DNA of 64,000 nucleotides, taken from an uncultured Muribaculaceae bacterium (GTDB taxonomy: Bacteria; Bacteroidota; Bacteroidia; Bacteroidales; Muribaculaceae). The stretch's first letter is position 1. Each line of letters begins with the position of its first letter. The notes below the pieces were generated by a model that saw nothing but the letters and a program-made list of their open reading frames with translations, made no database searches and was not told the DNA's origin. The stretch covers positions 3,271 through 67,270 of the forward strand of contig CAJTXU010000017.1 of the NCBI GenBank assembly GCA_910584125.1, in the 5' to 3' direction. This document shows, one piece after another, positions 49,823 through 57,968 of this stretch. The translations under genes were made by a program, and so were the position numbers.

Positions 49823-50320
49823 ATGGAAACAGTAAATTTCATGGGCAACCCCATCAATCTCGCGGGACGCATGCCCCAGGCCGGCGAAAAAGCCCCCGAC
49901 TTCACTCTCACGGCCCAGGACCTCTCTGACATCAAGCTCTCCGACTTCGCGGGCCATCGCCTTGTGCTCAACATCTTCCCGAGCCTCGATACAGACGTCT
50001 GCGCCGCTTCGGTAAGGCATTTCAACACAATGGTCTCCGAACTGCCCGACACCAAGGTGCTCTGCGTGTCGATGGACCTCCCCTTCGCCGCCTCAAGATT
50101 CTGCACCGTCAACGGCATCAAGAACGTCCAGACAGCCTCCGGATTCCGCTCTGACTTCGGCAAGACCTACGGTGTCGAGATGACCGACGGCCCGCTGCGC
50201 GGTCTCTATGCGCGCGCCCTCGTCGTCATTGACCGCGACGGCACCGTGCTCGGCACGTCGCTATGCGACGAGATTACCAACGAACCCGACTACGGTTTCG
50301 CCAGAGAACTTCTTGCCTGA
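49823..50320 (+). CDS. tpx: Thiol peroxidase Tpx
   Basis: A 165-residue atypical 2-Cys peroxiredoxin that reduces peroxides with thioredoxin. The peroxidatic cysteine is in FPSLDTDVCAASVRHF and the resolving cysteine in RFCTVNGIKN. The N-terminus METVNFMGNPINLAG aligns with the usual start of the family, so I prefer the ATG at 49823. An ATG seven codons earlier (49802) would add MDINTEN and cannot be excluded. It lies 102 bases after ald with a terminator between, so it is its own transcription unit, converging with htpG. Confidence 0.95.
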   Translation: METVNFMGNPINLAGRMPQAGEKAPDFTLTAQDLSDIKLSDFAGHRLVLNIFPSLDTDVCAASVRHFNTMVSELPDTKVLCVSMDLPFAASRFCTVNGIKNVQTASGFRSDFGKTYGVEMTDGPLRGLYARALVVIDRDGTVLGTSLCDEITNEPDYGFARELLA

Positions 50321-50391
50321 GTCTACGGCATACGGTCAGACGCCGATCCACGGATAGCAAGAGCGCGAGCTTTGCCGGATGACTCTGAACA

Positions 50392-50439
50392 AGCATAAAA
50401 AATCTCCGCATCACATGTGATGCGGAGATTTTTTATGCT
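50392..50439. terminator. Bidirectional terminator between tpx and htpG
   Basis: A perfect 48-base palindrome with 24-base arms (50392-50415, 50416-50439), containing six A then TCTCCGCATC and the mirror image with six T. It serves both converging genes. Confidence 0.85.
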
Positions 50440-50452
50440 ATTCAGTCGCGTA

Positions 50453-52504
50453 TCAGAGCAGCGAATAAGAACGGCGGATGAATTTCGTAAGGTCCTCGCC
50501 TGTGAGCAGACCGCTCTGCAGCAAGGCCAGATCGATGACCTGCTTGAGCACCGGCTGGGTCGAGGCATAATCCTTGATGAACGTCTGTTCGGCTGCGCGC
50601 TTTTCATCGACAATCTTTTCCTTAGCGTCGATCTGCGACTGCACGTCGGCCTTTTCGGCATCTTCCTTCTTGTCCTCCTTCTGCTTGCGGAGAGCCTCTA
50701 TCTCTTTGTTGAGGGTTTCGATCTCGGCACGCAAAGGCACCACATCACTCTCGAGAGCGCTCTTGCCCTCGCCGAGAATCTTCTTGACGGCAGGCTGCTC
50801 GGTGTTGACAACCAATGCATACATGCTCGGCATCTGGCCGTAGAAGTTCATGCCGGGCTGCATGGCGGCCATCTCCTTCATGCGTCGCATCATCTCGTTC
50901 TGCGTCACCGTGGCGGGGGCGTCGTCGGCCGGAAGCGCCGAGTATTCGACGATGAAGTTGGTGTCCTTCAGCTCGGGCAGCTGGCTGCGGAACATGCCCG
51001 TCAGTATGTCGGCCTCGAGCGGCGTGAGGTCGGAGCTCTTGGCGTCGGCCTTGGCGATCAGACGCTCGGGGGTATCGCTGTCTACGCGCACGAAACGCGT
51101 CTTCTCCAGCTTGCTCTCGAGCATATGGATCAGATGCTGGTCGAGCTGGCCGTCGAGCAGCAGCACGTTATAGCCCTTCTCCTCGGCGCCGCGCACATAC
51201 GAATACTGCGCCTTGCGGTCGGTGGCGTAGAGATAGATCACGTTGTCCTCGCGGTCGGTCTGCGCCGACTCGACGAGCTTGCGGTATTCGTCGAGCGTGT
51301 AGTAACTGTCGCTCACGTCGCGCAGCAGGAAGAACTTCTTAGACGACTCGTAGAACTTCTCGTCGGTCAGCATGCCGTATTTGATGAAGACCTCTATGTC
51401 GTTCCACTTCTGCTCGTAGGCCTTGCGGTCGTCCTTGAACATGCGGTCGAGCTTCTCGGCCACCTTCTTGGAGATGTAGCTCGAAATCTTCTTGACCTGC
51501 TGGTCGGCCTGCAGGTAGCTGCGGCTGACGTTCAGCGGGATGTCGGGCGAGTCGATCACGCCCTGCATCAGCATCATGAACTCGGGCACGACGCCCTCGA
51601 CCTGGTCGGTGACGTAGACCTGGTTGCAGTAGAGCTGGATGCGGTTCTGGCGGATGTCGATGTTGTTGCGGATCTTCGGGAAGTAGAGGATGCCGGTCAG
51701 CGTGAAGGGATAGTCGACGTTGAGGTGTATCCAGAACATCGGGTCTTCCTCGCCGGGACGGAGCTCGTGATAGAACTCGAGATAGTCCTTGTCGGAGAGG
51801 TCGGCGGGCTTGCGGGTCCAGAGAGGCTCGGTGGCGTTGACCAAGTTGTCCTTGTCGGAGTCGACATATTTGCCATCCTTCCACTCCTGGACCTTGCCGC
51901 TGATGACGGGCACGGGCAGGAACCGGCAGTATTTCTTCAGCAGGGCGTCGATGCGCGTCTGCTCCAGGAACTCCTTGTTGTCGTCGTCGATGTGGAGGAT
52001 GATGTCCGTTCCGCGGTCGGTCTTGTCGGCGGGCTGCATCTCGAATTCAGGGCTGCCGTCGCAGCTCCATTCCACGGCCTGGGCGCCCTCCTTATAGGAA
52101 AGCGAGCGGATCACGACCTTCTTCGAGACCATGAAGGCCGAATAGAAGCCCAGACCGAAGTGGCCGATGATCGAGTTGGCCGTGTCCTTGTATTTCTCGA
52201 GGAACTCCTCGGCTCCCGAGAAGGCGATCTGGTTGATGTATTTCTCGATATCGTCGGCGTCCATGCCGATGCCTCGGTCGGAGACGGTGAGCGTGCCGGC
52301 CTCTTTGTCAACTTTGACACGGACGTCAAGCTCGCCGAGCTCGCCCTTGAACTCACCGAACGAAGCGAGGGTCTTCAGCTTCTGGGTGGCGTCGATGGCG
52401 TTCGACACAAGTTCGCGGAGAAAAATCTCGTGGTCGCTGTAGAGAAACTTTTTGATAACGGGGAAGATATTTTCGGTAGTAACCCCGATTTTACCTTTTG
52501 CCAT
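50453..52504 (-). CDS. htpG: Molecular chaperone HtpG (Hsp90)
   Basis: A 683-residue ATP-dependent chaperone, soluble homodimer. The GHKL ATP site is clear: ELVSNAIDATQKL (Glu and Asn of the N-box), VSDRGIGMDADDIEKYI (DxGxG), and GHFGLGFYSAFMV (lid glycines). The middle-domain FHPGEEDPMFW-like region and LPLNVSRSYLQ (the catalytic Arg) follow. The frame extends upstream to 52567, but MAKGKIGVTTEN at 52504 is the usual start and lies close behind the putative promoter. It is the only heat-shock-type gene in the window. Confidence 0.97.
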   Translation of the reverse strand: MAKGKIGVTTENIFPVIKKFLYSDHEIFLRELVSNAIDATQKLKTLASFGEFKGELGELDVRVKVDKEAGTLTVSDRGIGMDADDIEKYINQIAFSGAEEFLEKYKDTANSIIGHFGLGFYSAFMVSKKVVIRSLSYKEGAQAVEWSCDGSPEFEMQPADKTDRGTDIILHIDDDNKEFLEQTRIDALLKKYCRFLPVPVISGKVQEWKDGKYVDSDKDNLVNATEPLWTRKPADLSDKDYLEFYHELRPGEEDPMFWIHLNVDYPFTLTGILYFPKIRNNIDIRQNRIQLYCNQVYVTDQVEGVVPEFMMLMQGVIDSPDIPLNVSRSYLQADQQVKKISSYISKKVAEKLDRMFKDDRKAYEQKWNDIEVFIKYGMLTDEKFYESSKKFFLLRDVSDSYYTLDEYRKLVESAQTDREDNVIYLYATDRKAQYSYVRGAEEKGYNVLLLDGQLDQHLIHMLESKLEKTRFVRVDSDTPERLIAKADAKSSDLTPLEADILTGMFRSQLPELKDTNFIVEYSALPADDAPATVTQNEMMRRMKEMAAMQPGMNFYGQMPSMYALVVNTEQPAVKKILGEGKSALESDVVPLRAEIETLNKEIEALRKQKEDKKEDAEKADVQSQIDAKEKIVDEKRAAEQTFIKDYASTQPVLKQVIDLALLQSGLLTGEDLTKFIRRSYSLL

Positions 52505-52525
52505 ATTATATATGATTGATTGAAT

Positions 52526-52599
52526 GCATTTGGGTGATTGGGCAGCTGGGCCGTTCGGCCGCCCCAATCAAATATATAACAAATATCATGCCCAAATGC
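52526..52599 (-). promoter_or_regulatory. htpG upstream region with nested inverted repeats
   Basis: TATATTTG on the minus strand (52576-52569) fits the -7 box; the best -33 candidate, TTTG at 52596-52593, is 16 bases away, shorter than usual. Two nested inverted repeats flank it: GCATTTGGG (52526-52534) with CCCAAATGC (52591-52599), and TGATTGGG (52535-52542) with CCCAATCA (52563-52570). This is not the CIRCE sequence. A regulatory role is possible. Confidence 0.4.
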
Positions 52600-52618
52600 T
52601 CACCGCCATCGGCGCGGT

Positions 52619-55600
52619 TCACTGCGGGAGGGCCGACATGACGCTGCCCGTGACGAAGAGATAGACGGTCACGACCTCAGTCAGCCGACGGTCGAGTTCA
52701 TCGACCGTCATGTAGACCGAGGCGTGCGCGCCGTTGCCGCTGTCGGAGTTCCGCCATTCGCGCAAATCCTCAAGATACCCCCTGATGCGGCGCAGCTTGG
52801 ACTCGGACCGCGTGCGCAGTTCCCAGAGACAGGGGAAGGCATGGATTGCGTCGGCCAGCGTGGCCTCGCTCCCCTCGCGTCCTGACACATCGGCACCGCG
52901 CATCAGCCAGTGCAGCTTCTTGAGATACACCTCGAAGCGTATCAGCAGTGTGCCTAAATGCACATGCTTGTCAACGACGTTCACCGGCTCGCGCGCGAAG
53001 AGTTCGTCGAACGCCTTGCCGAAATCGATCGCCAAGCCGTCATAGCAGGGCTTCGACTCCATGGCTACCGCCCTGAAGAAGGCGTCCACGGCCTTGTCGG
53101 TGCCGGGCCAGTCTGGCACACCGCGCAGCTTCGACATCACCATCCGCGCCACGTTCTCTCGCTTCTGAGCCTCGGTGAGCACCCTGACTGCCGGGGTCTC
53201 CTGCGTCTCTGAGTTTTCTGAGTTTTCTGAGTTCTCCGGCGTCGCCGGGCTGTCCGAGAGCACTACGCCGTCGTTGAAATAGGCGTCGAGCATCCGCTCC
53301 CGGTCGCCGTGACACAGGATGAAGTGTCTCACCGTATCCCCTGACCCCCTCGGCCTCGAACAGCGTACTGATCGCTCCGAATGCCTTGTTGATGTTCTCC
53401 AGGTTGGCCTCCAACTTGTCCGTGTAAACCGTCAGCGGCTGGTCGACGTATAGTTCGAGCGCGGCGTCGATGTTGCGCTTCATCCGCTCGGGCTGGCGGA
53501 AATACTTGATTATGCCGAACGGTTTCTCAGGTCCGAAGATGCGGTTGGTGCGCGAGAAGGCCTGGATTATGTCGATGTGCTGCATGACCTTGTCGACATA
53601 TAGGGTGTTGACCCACTTGGAGTCGTAGCCGGTCAGCATCTGCGTCACGACTATGAGCAGGTTGATCTGACGCGACTTGTGGAGCCTCAGATAGGGAGGC
53701 TTATGGGCGAGGCGCTTGGCGACATCTTTTTTGTAACGGGCATAGGACGGCTGCCCGAAGTCGGTGTCGAACCGCCTGTTGTAATGGTCGAGCATCGCGA
53801 TTATGGCGTCTTCCTTGTCGGTGGCGCCGTCGATGTTGTCGATATTGTCGTCGAACACCGCGGCGACGTTGAAGTCGGGATATAGCTCGTGGAAGAGGTT
53901 GTAGTATCTTATGGCCTCAGGGATGTTGCGCGTGGCGAGGATGGCGTGGAAGCGGCCGTTGTGGCTCGTGACGGGGAAGTCTTCCATGATGCGGCTCACC
54001 ACGGCGAGGTGGTGCTCGTCGCTGTCGTAGACCGAGCGGGCCTTGTCCTCGATCTTGAGCATGTCAGGTTCGGCGATGACGGCGTTGTAGCGCTCGCGCA
54101 GCCTGTCGTCGCCCTCGAGCTGCTCCTCTGTCTCGACGCAACACTCGCGCAGGGCCACTTCCCGGCGCAGGTCGGCGGGGTCGAATGTGTCGACGCGGTA
54201 GAGGTCGAAGCCGAGCACGTTGCCGTCGGGGATGCCGTTGGCCAGCGTGTATTTGTGCAGCATGTCGCCGAAGATGACGCCAGTGGTGATCTCGCCGTGG
54301 GCGTTCTCTTCGAACACCGGTGTGCCGGTGAAGCCGAACAGCAGCGCGCGCGGGAACGTGCGCCGGATGCCCATCAGCATCTCGCCGAACGTGCTGCGGT
54401 GACACTCGTCGATGATGTAGACCACTTTCTTGCGCCCGATGGCGTCGATCACCGACTGTGCGACGCCATTCGCGTTGTCGACGCGCGACGTCTTCTGCAG
54501 GGAGGTCACGATCAGGCACTTGTCGTGGTCGTCGCTCTCGAGCGCCGACACGAGGCTACGAGTGTCGTCCATGTCGAGCACATTGTCGTCGGCGTTCGCG
54601 AAGCCCCGGTATTCGTCGGCGCTCTGCGTGCTGAGCTCTATGCGGTCGAGCAGAAAAACGACCTTGTCGGCTTTGCCGGTGCGGGCTATGAGCTGCGCGG
54701 ACTTGAACGAGGTCATCGTCTTGCCCGAGCCGGTGGTGTGCCACACGAAGCCCCCTTTGTGCGAGTGGTCGTCCCAGTCGGCGGCGGCCACGCGCTCTAT
54801 GATGGCGTTGGCGGCGTAATACTGATAGGGACGCAGCACCTTGAGCGTCTCGTCCTTGTCGTCGGCAATCGTGAACTGCCCCACCATGCGGTGGGCCATG
54901 GGGATCGAGAGCAGGTTGGCCGCGATGTACTGCCAGTCGCGAGCCTCGACGTTGTTGGAGTCGGCCCAGTGGAACTGGAAGTCCTTGCTGAAATTCTCCT
55001 CGGCGCCGGGGTTGGCGAAGTAGAGGGTCTTCTCGGGAGTCATGGCCAGGAAGATCTGCACGAGCGAGAAGATGCCCCGGCTGAAGACGCCTTCGTGCGT
55101 ATAGCGTTTTATCTGCGTGACGGCCTGCGAGATGTTGACTCCGCTGCGCTTGAGTTCGATGTGTATCAGCGGCATACCGAAGATGAGCAGCATCACGTCG
55201 CCGCGCCGGTCGCCGCGAAGGGGGTTGGTCGTGCGGAAGCGTGGCTGGCGCACTATCTGGTAGACGCTGCTGCCCGAGCGGACCTCGTTGGCGTCGAAGA
55301 TCTTGAGATAGACGGTCTTGTCGTAATTGATGAGGTCGGCGCGGTTGTCGCGCCTTATGCTCACGAGACCGTGCGAGATAAGGCGGTTGATATCGTATGG
55401 GGTACGGCACTCGTCGACCTGCCGGATCACCTGGGCCATTTCGGTGTCGGTCAGCGGATGGTCGCCGAGTCTGTTTATGTCGCGGTTGTTGTTGTAGATG
55501 ATGGCGGCCCAGTTGCGCACGAGGTCTTCCTCGGTGGGATTGACGAGAATCTGCGGTTCCCAGCCGTGGCGGGTGAGAAGGGCGGTCAGTTTCTTTTCAA

Positions 55601-55631
55601 ATTCGGTTTCTTGAGTGATGGGAGCAATCAT
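52619..55631 (-). pseudogene. hsdR: Type I restriction enzyme R subunit, frameshifted
   Basis: Together the two frames encode about 1000 residues, the normal HsdR length. Frame one runs from the ATG at 55631 (MIAPITQETEFEKKL): a PD-(D/E)xK nuclease region with HIELKRSGVN, the helicase P-loop TTGSGKTMTS and IDECHRS. It stays homologous up to LFEAEGVRG near 53345 and then reads low-complexity Arg/Gly. Frame two takes over at about 53338, GDTVRHFILCHGDRERMLD, and runs to the stop at 52619 as an acidic helical C-terminal domain. Restoring the frame needs one extra G: the junction (53338-53349) holds runs of four and five G on the coding strand. A 9-base in-frame repeat encodes SEN-SEN-SE near 53207-53233. 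A frameshift from decay, phase variation or sequencing error would fit. Confidence 0.8.
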
Positions 55632-55666
55632 GGCTTTTCCGATGATTAATGATTTATGATAAATGA

Positions 55667-56893
55667 TTAGGGGGCTGGGGCGGCAAACATCTTGTCGAGA
55701 CATGCCTTCTTGATGTCGCGCAGCTTTGCCACGCGCCTCCGCCTGGCATCGATCAGCGAGTCCAGATTCCGGAAATACTCCCCTATCGCCGCCTGCTCCG
55801 CAAGAGATTCAGGGAAAGAAACTGACAAATCCGCAATGTCTTGATTGTATATATGGACGACACTCTTGCCTTGCGCTTTCTTCGCCAATTCCTTATGTGC
55901 GCTTCCATACGTTAATGACAAAGCCAAAAAGATTGAATCAACACCGTCCTTAGGTATTATGATATTCAAGCCTCCTCCCAAGATAATGCCTTTTGATAAA
56001 ATCGCCGATGCTACTGCTATGTCTTCTGCAGTTTCTCCGGAAGAAGGCATAACAATCTCTTTTCCTCTACTCATCACAGAAGATGGAGTTATATGTGAAA
56101 ATGTATCAACACTTTCAACATAAGTTGAATACTTTGTGTAAAGTCTTCCATATAGAAAGATTGGTGTTCCTGACTCTTGAAGGTCGTTTTTAGTGTAGCC
56201 TTGTCCCCGGGAAAAGGATGCGTAATCCCCAAGTCTCACTGTTTTCCAGTCCTCGGTAAAGCCGGCGAAACGGACTTCGGGCACGGACTCGCCGGGGCGC
56301 GGGAACATCTTCTGCAATGAGGCCTGTTTCATCTTCTCCAATCGGCTCACCTCCCGCTGCGCCTCCGCTATCAGCTCATCAACCATCCGAAAATACTCCC
56401 CTATCGCCGACTGCTCGGATAAAGCAATTGGCTTCACTATTATAAGTTGGGATAAAATATTCGTGTTAATTGCAGGATAACTTGTACCGGTACAATTTAA
56501 TAGAACCTGACTAACGAAAGAATCCCTTTGAATAGAAGAGAAAAGGAATCTCCCATTTATATAAGGTCTTATTTGAGCATAACCTGTTGAAAATACAAAG
56601 TTGCTTTCATCGAGTTCGTACAAGTAATTATTCTTTTGATAGGGTCGAACTGTCTGATAGAAAACATCGCCCTTTTGAGCAACGCGCTGAGCTCTTGAAG
56701 GGGCTGTATATTTGTTTTCTACACGATACCGCACCATCTGAGTTCCGACAACCGACTCCAGATCAACATAATTAAAGGTAAGAGGAAGAGCACAATTGGG
56801 ATTAAAAAGTCCACAAGTTGATAATGTGGCTTTCTTCCATTCTTCTTCAAAGCCTTTGAAGCGGATCTGCGGCGTGAGCGTGTTATTCTTCAT
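55667..56893 (-). CDS. hsdS: Type I restriction-modification specificity subunit S
   Basis: A 408-residue DNA-recognition subunit. Two target-recognition domains of the same layout are visible: the first begins TPQIRFKGFEEEWKKATL and ends with a conserved helix (LSEQSAIGEYFRMVDELIAEAQREVSRLEKMKQASLQKMF), the second begins PEVRFAGFTEDWKTVRLGDY and ends QAAIGEYFRNLDSLIDARRRRVAKLRDIKKACLDKMF. The two helical spacers determine the distance between the half-sites. It is intact. The stop lies 35 bases before the hsdR start, and the start overlaps the nuclease gene by 11 bases. Confidence 0.95.
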   Translation of the reverse strand: MKNNTLTPQIRFKGFEEEWKKATLSTCGLFNPNCALPLTFNYVDLESVVGTQMVRYRVENKYTAPSRAQRVAQKGDVFYQTVRPYQKNNYLYELDESNFVFSTGYAQIRPYINGRFLFSSIQRDSFVSQVLLNCTGTSYPAINTNILSQLIIVKPIALSEQSAIGEYFRMVDELIAEAQREVSRLEKMKQASLQKMFPRPGESVPEVRFAGFTEDWKTVRLGDYASFSRGQGYTKNDLQESGTPIFLYGRLYTKYSTYVESVDTFSHITPSSVMSRGKEIVMPSSGETAEDIAVASAILSKGIILGGGLNIIIPKDGVDSIFLALSLTYGSAHKELAKKAQGKSVVHIYNQDIADLSVSFPESLAEQAAIGEYFRNLDSLIDARRRRVAKLRDIKKACLDKMFAAPAP

Positions 56894-57968
56894 TTTCGGT
56901 CTGCTCTTTGAGGTAAAATATCTCTTTCTGACGCTCTATCTCAGCACGCAACTGTTCGGCCGTCGGCATATATGTCATATATTTCGACGCAAACATATGG
57001 TCGTTGTCGTGCAGAACCGAGAAACGGGCTATGTCTTCGTCGGTGTCCTCGCACAGGAGGATGCCGATGGTCGGATTGTCTCCTTCCGTCCGTTTGAGCT
57101 GGTCGTACATCCGCACATACATATCCATCTGTCCGACGTCCTGATGACGTATCTTTGATGTCTTCAGATCTATCAATACGTAACATTTCAGATATATGTT
57201 GTAGAACACGAGATCGATATAGTAATCCTCTTTCTCGGTATGGATGTGTTGCTGACGGGCCACAAACGCGAAACCTTTGCCAAGCTCAAGCAGGAACTTC
57301 TCGAGATTGTCTATTATTGACTGTTCCAAGTCGGTCTCTCTGAAGGAGGAATCGGCGGTAAAACCAAGAAACTCGCCGACGACAGGTTTTTTTATAAACT
57401 CTGTCGGGTCGGGCGACTGCAAGGGTGCCGTAAGCCGCAACATCTCTTTCTTCACAAGGTCTTTACGTTGGGAGGCAAGAAGACGGTGGTAATACTGCGA
57501 ACTGATGTTGCGTTGCAGGGTGCGTACATTCCAGTTCTGCGAGGCCGCCTCGGCTTCATACCATTGCCGGGCATCATCATTAAGCTCTTGTGTAAGAACA
57601 TAATAATGAGTCCATGAAAGCAGTTTTACAGAATTTCCAATCGCTGATTGGAAAATTGATGGATGAGTTTTGTAGAACTGGACAAAACTGTAAAGATAGC
57701 TTTTAGAGAACCCCTTGCCGTACGTTGCCGTCAGGCGCGTGGAAAGCTCCTTGATTACCGATGCGCCATATTGGGCACGGTCTTGTCCGTTGAGTTCTTC
57801 TTCGGCTATAATCTGCCCCAACTCCCAGTTGCGACGCACGAGGTTTTCGTTCACCTGCCGATATGCACGTACGCGGGCATCTTCAATAATAGTGGATGCC
57901 CGGTTATATAGTGGTTCTATGATCTCTTGGGCGATAACCGAAGTTTTATGACTAATAATCTTACTCAT
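56883..57968 (-). CDS. DUF1016/YhcG-family PD-(D/E)xK nuclease within the RM operon
   Basis: A 361-residue protein. The N-terminal DUF1016_N helical domain (about residues 20-180) includes NLVRRNWELGQIIAEEELNGQDRAQYG and LSWTHYYVLT. The C-terminal nuclease core has ADSSFRETDLEQSIIDNLEKFLLELGKGFAFVARQQ, DYYIDLVFYN and then YVLIDLKTSK: the last corresponds to the ExK motif, with Asp in place of Glu. YhcG-type genes often sit inside type I RM operons, and their role is not settled. The longest frame reaches 58088, but MSKIISHKTSVIAQ at 57968 overlaps the hsdM end by eight bases and is the natural start. Confidence 0.88.
   Translation of the reverse strand: MSKIISHKTSVIAQEIIEPLYNRASTIIEDARVRAYRQVNENLVRRNWELGQIIAEEELNGQDRAQYGASVIKELSTRLTATYGKGFSKSYLYSFVQFYKTHPSIFQSAIGNSVKLLSWTHYYVLTQELNDDARQWYEAEAASQNWNVRTLQRNISSQYYHRLLASQRKDLVKKEMLRLTAPLQSPDPTEFIKKPVVGEFLGFTADSSFRETDLEQSIIDNLEKFLLELGKGFAFVARQQHIHTEKEDYYIDLVFYNIYLKCYVLIDLKTSKIRHQDVGQMDMYVRMYDQLKRTEGDNPTIGILLCEDTDEDIARFSVLHDNDHMFASKYMTYMPTAEQLRAEIERQKEIFYLKEQTENEE

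Noticed and set aside
53207..53233. 9-base repeat in hsdR as the cause of phase variation
   Set aside because: The unit is a multiple of three and stays in frame; the frameshift is about 110 bases away at the G-runs.
53889..55649. 586-codon open frame antisense to hsdR
   Set aside because: Shadow frame of a GC-biased gene; the helicase and nuclease motifs lie on the other strand.
55667..56893. Invertible hsdS shufflon
   Set aside because: Only one hsdS is present, with no partial hsdS copies, inverted repeats or recombinase gene in the window.
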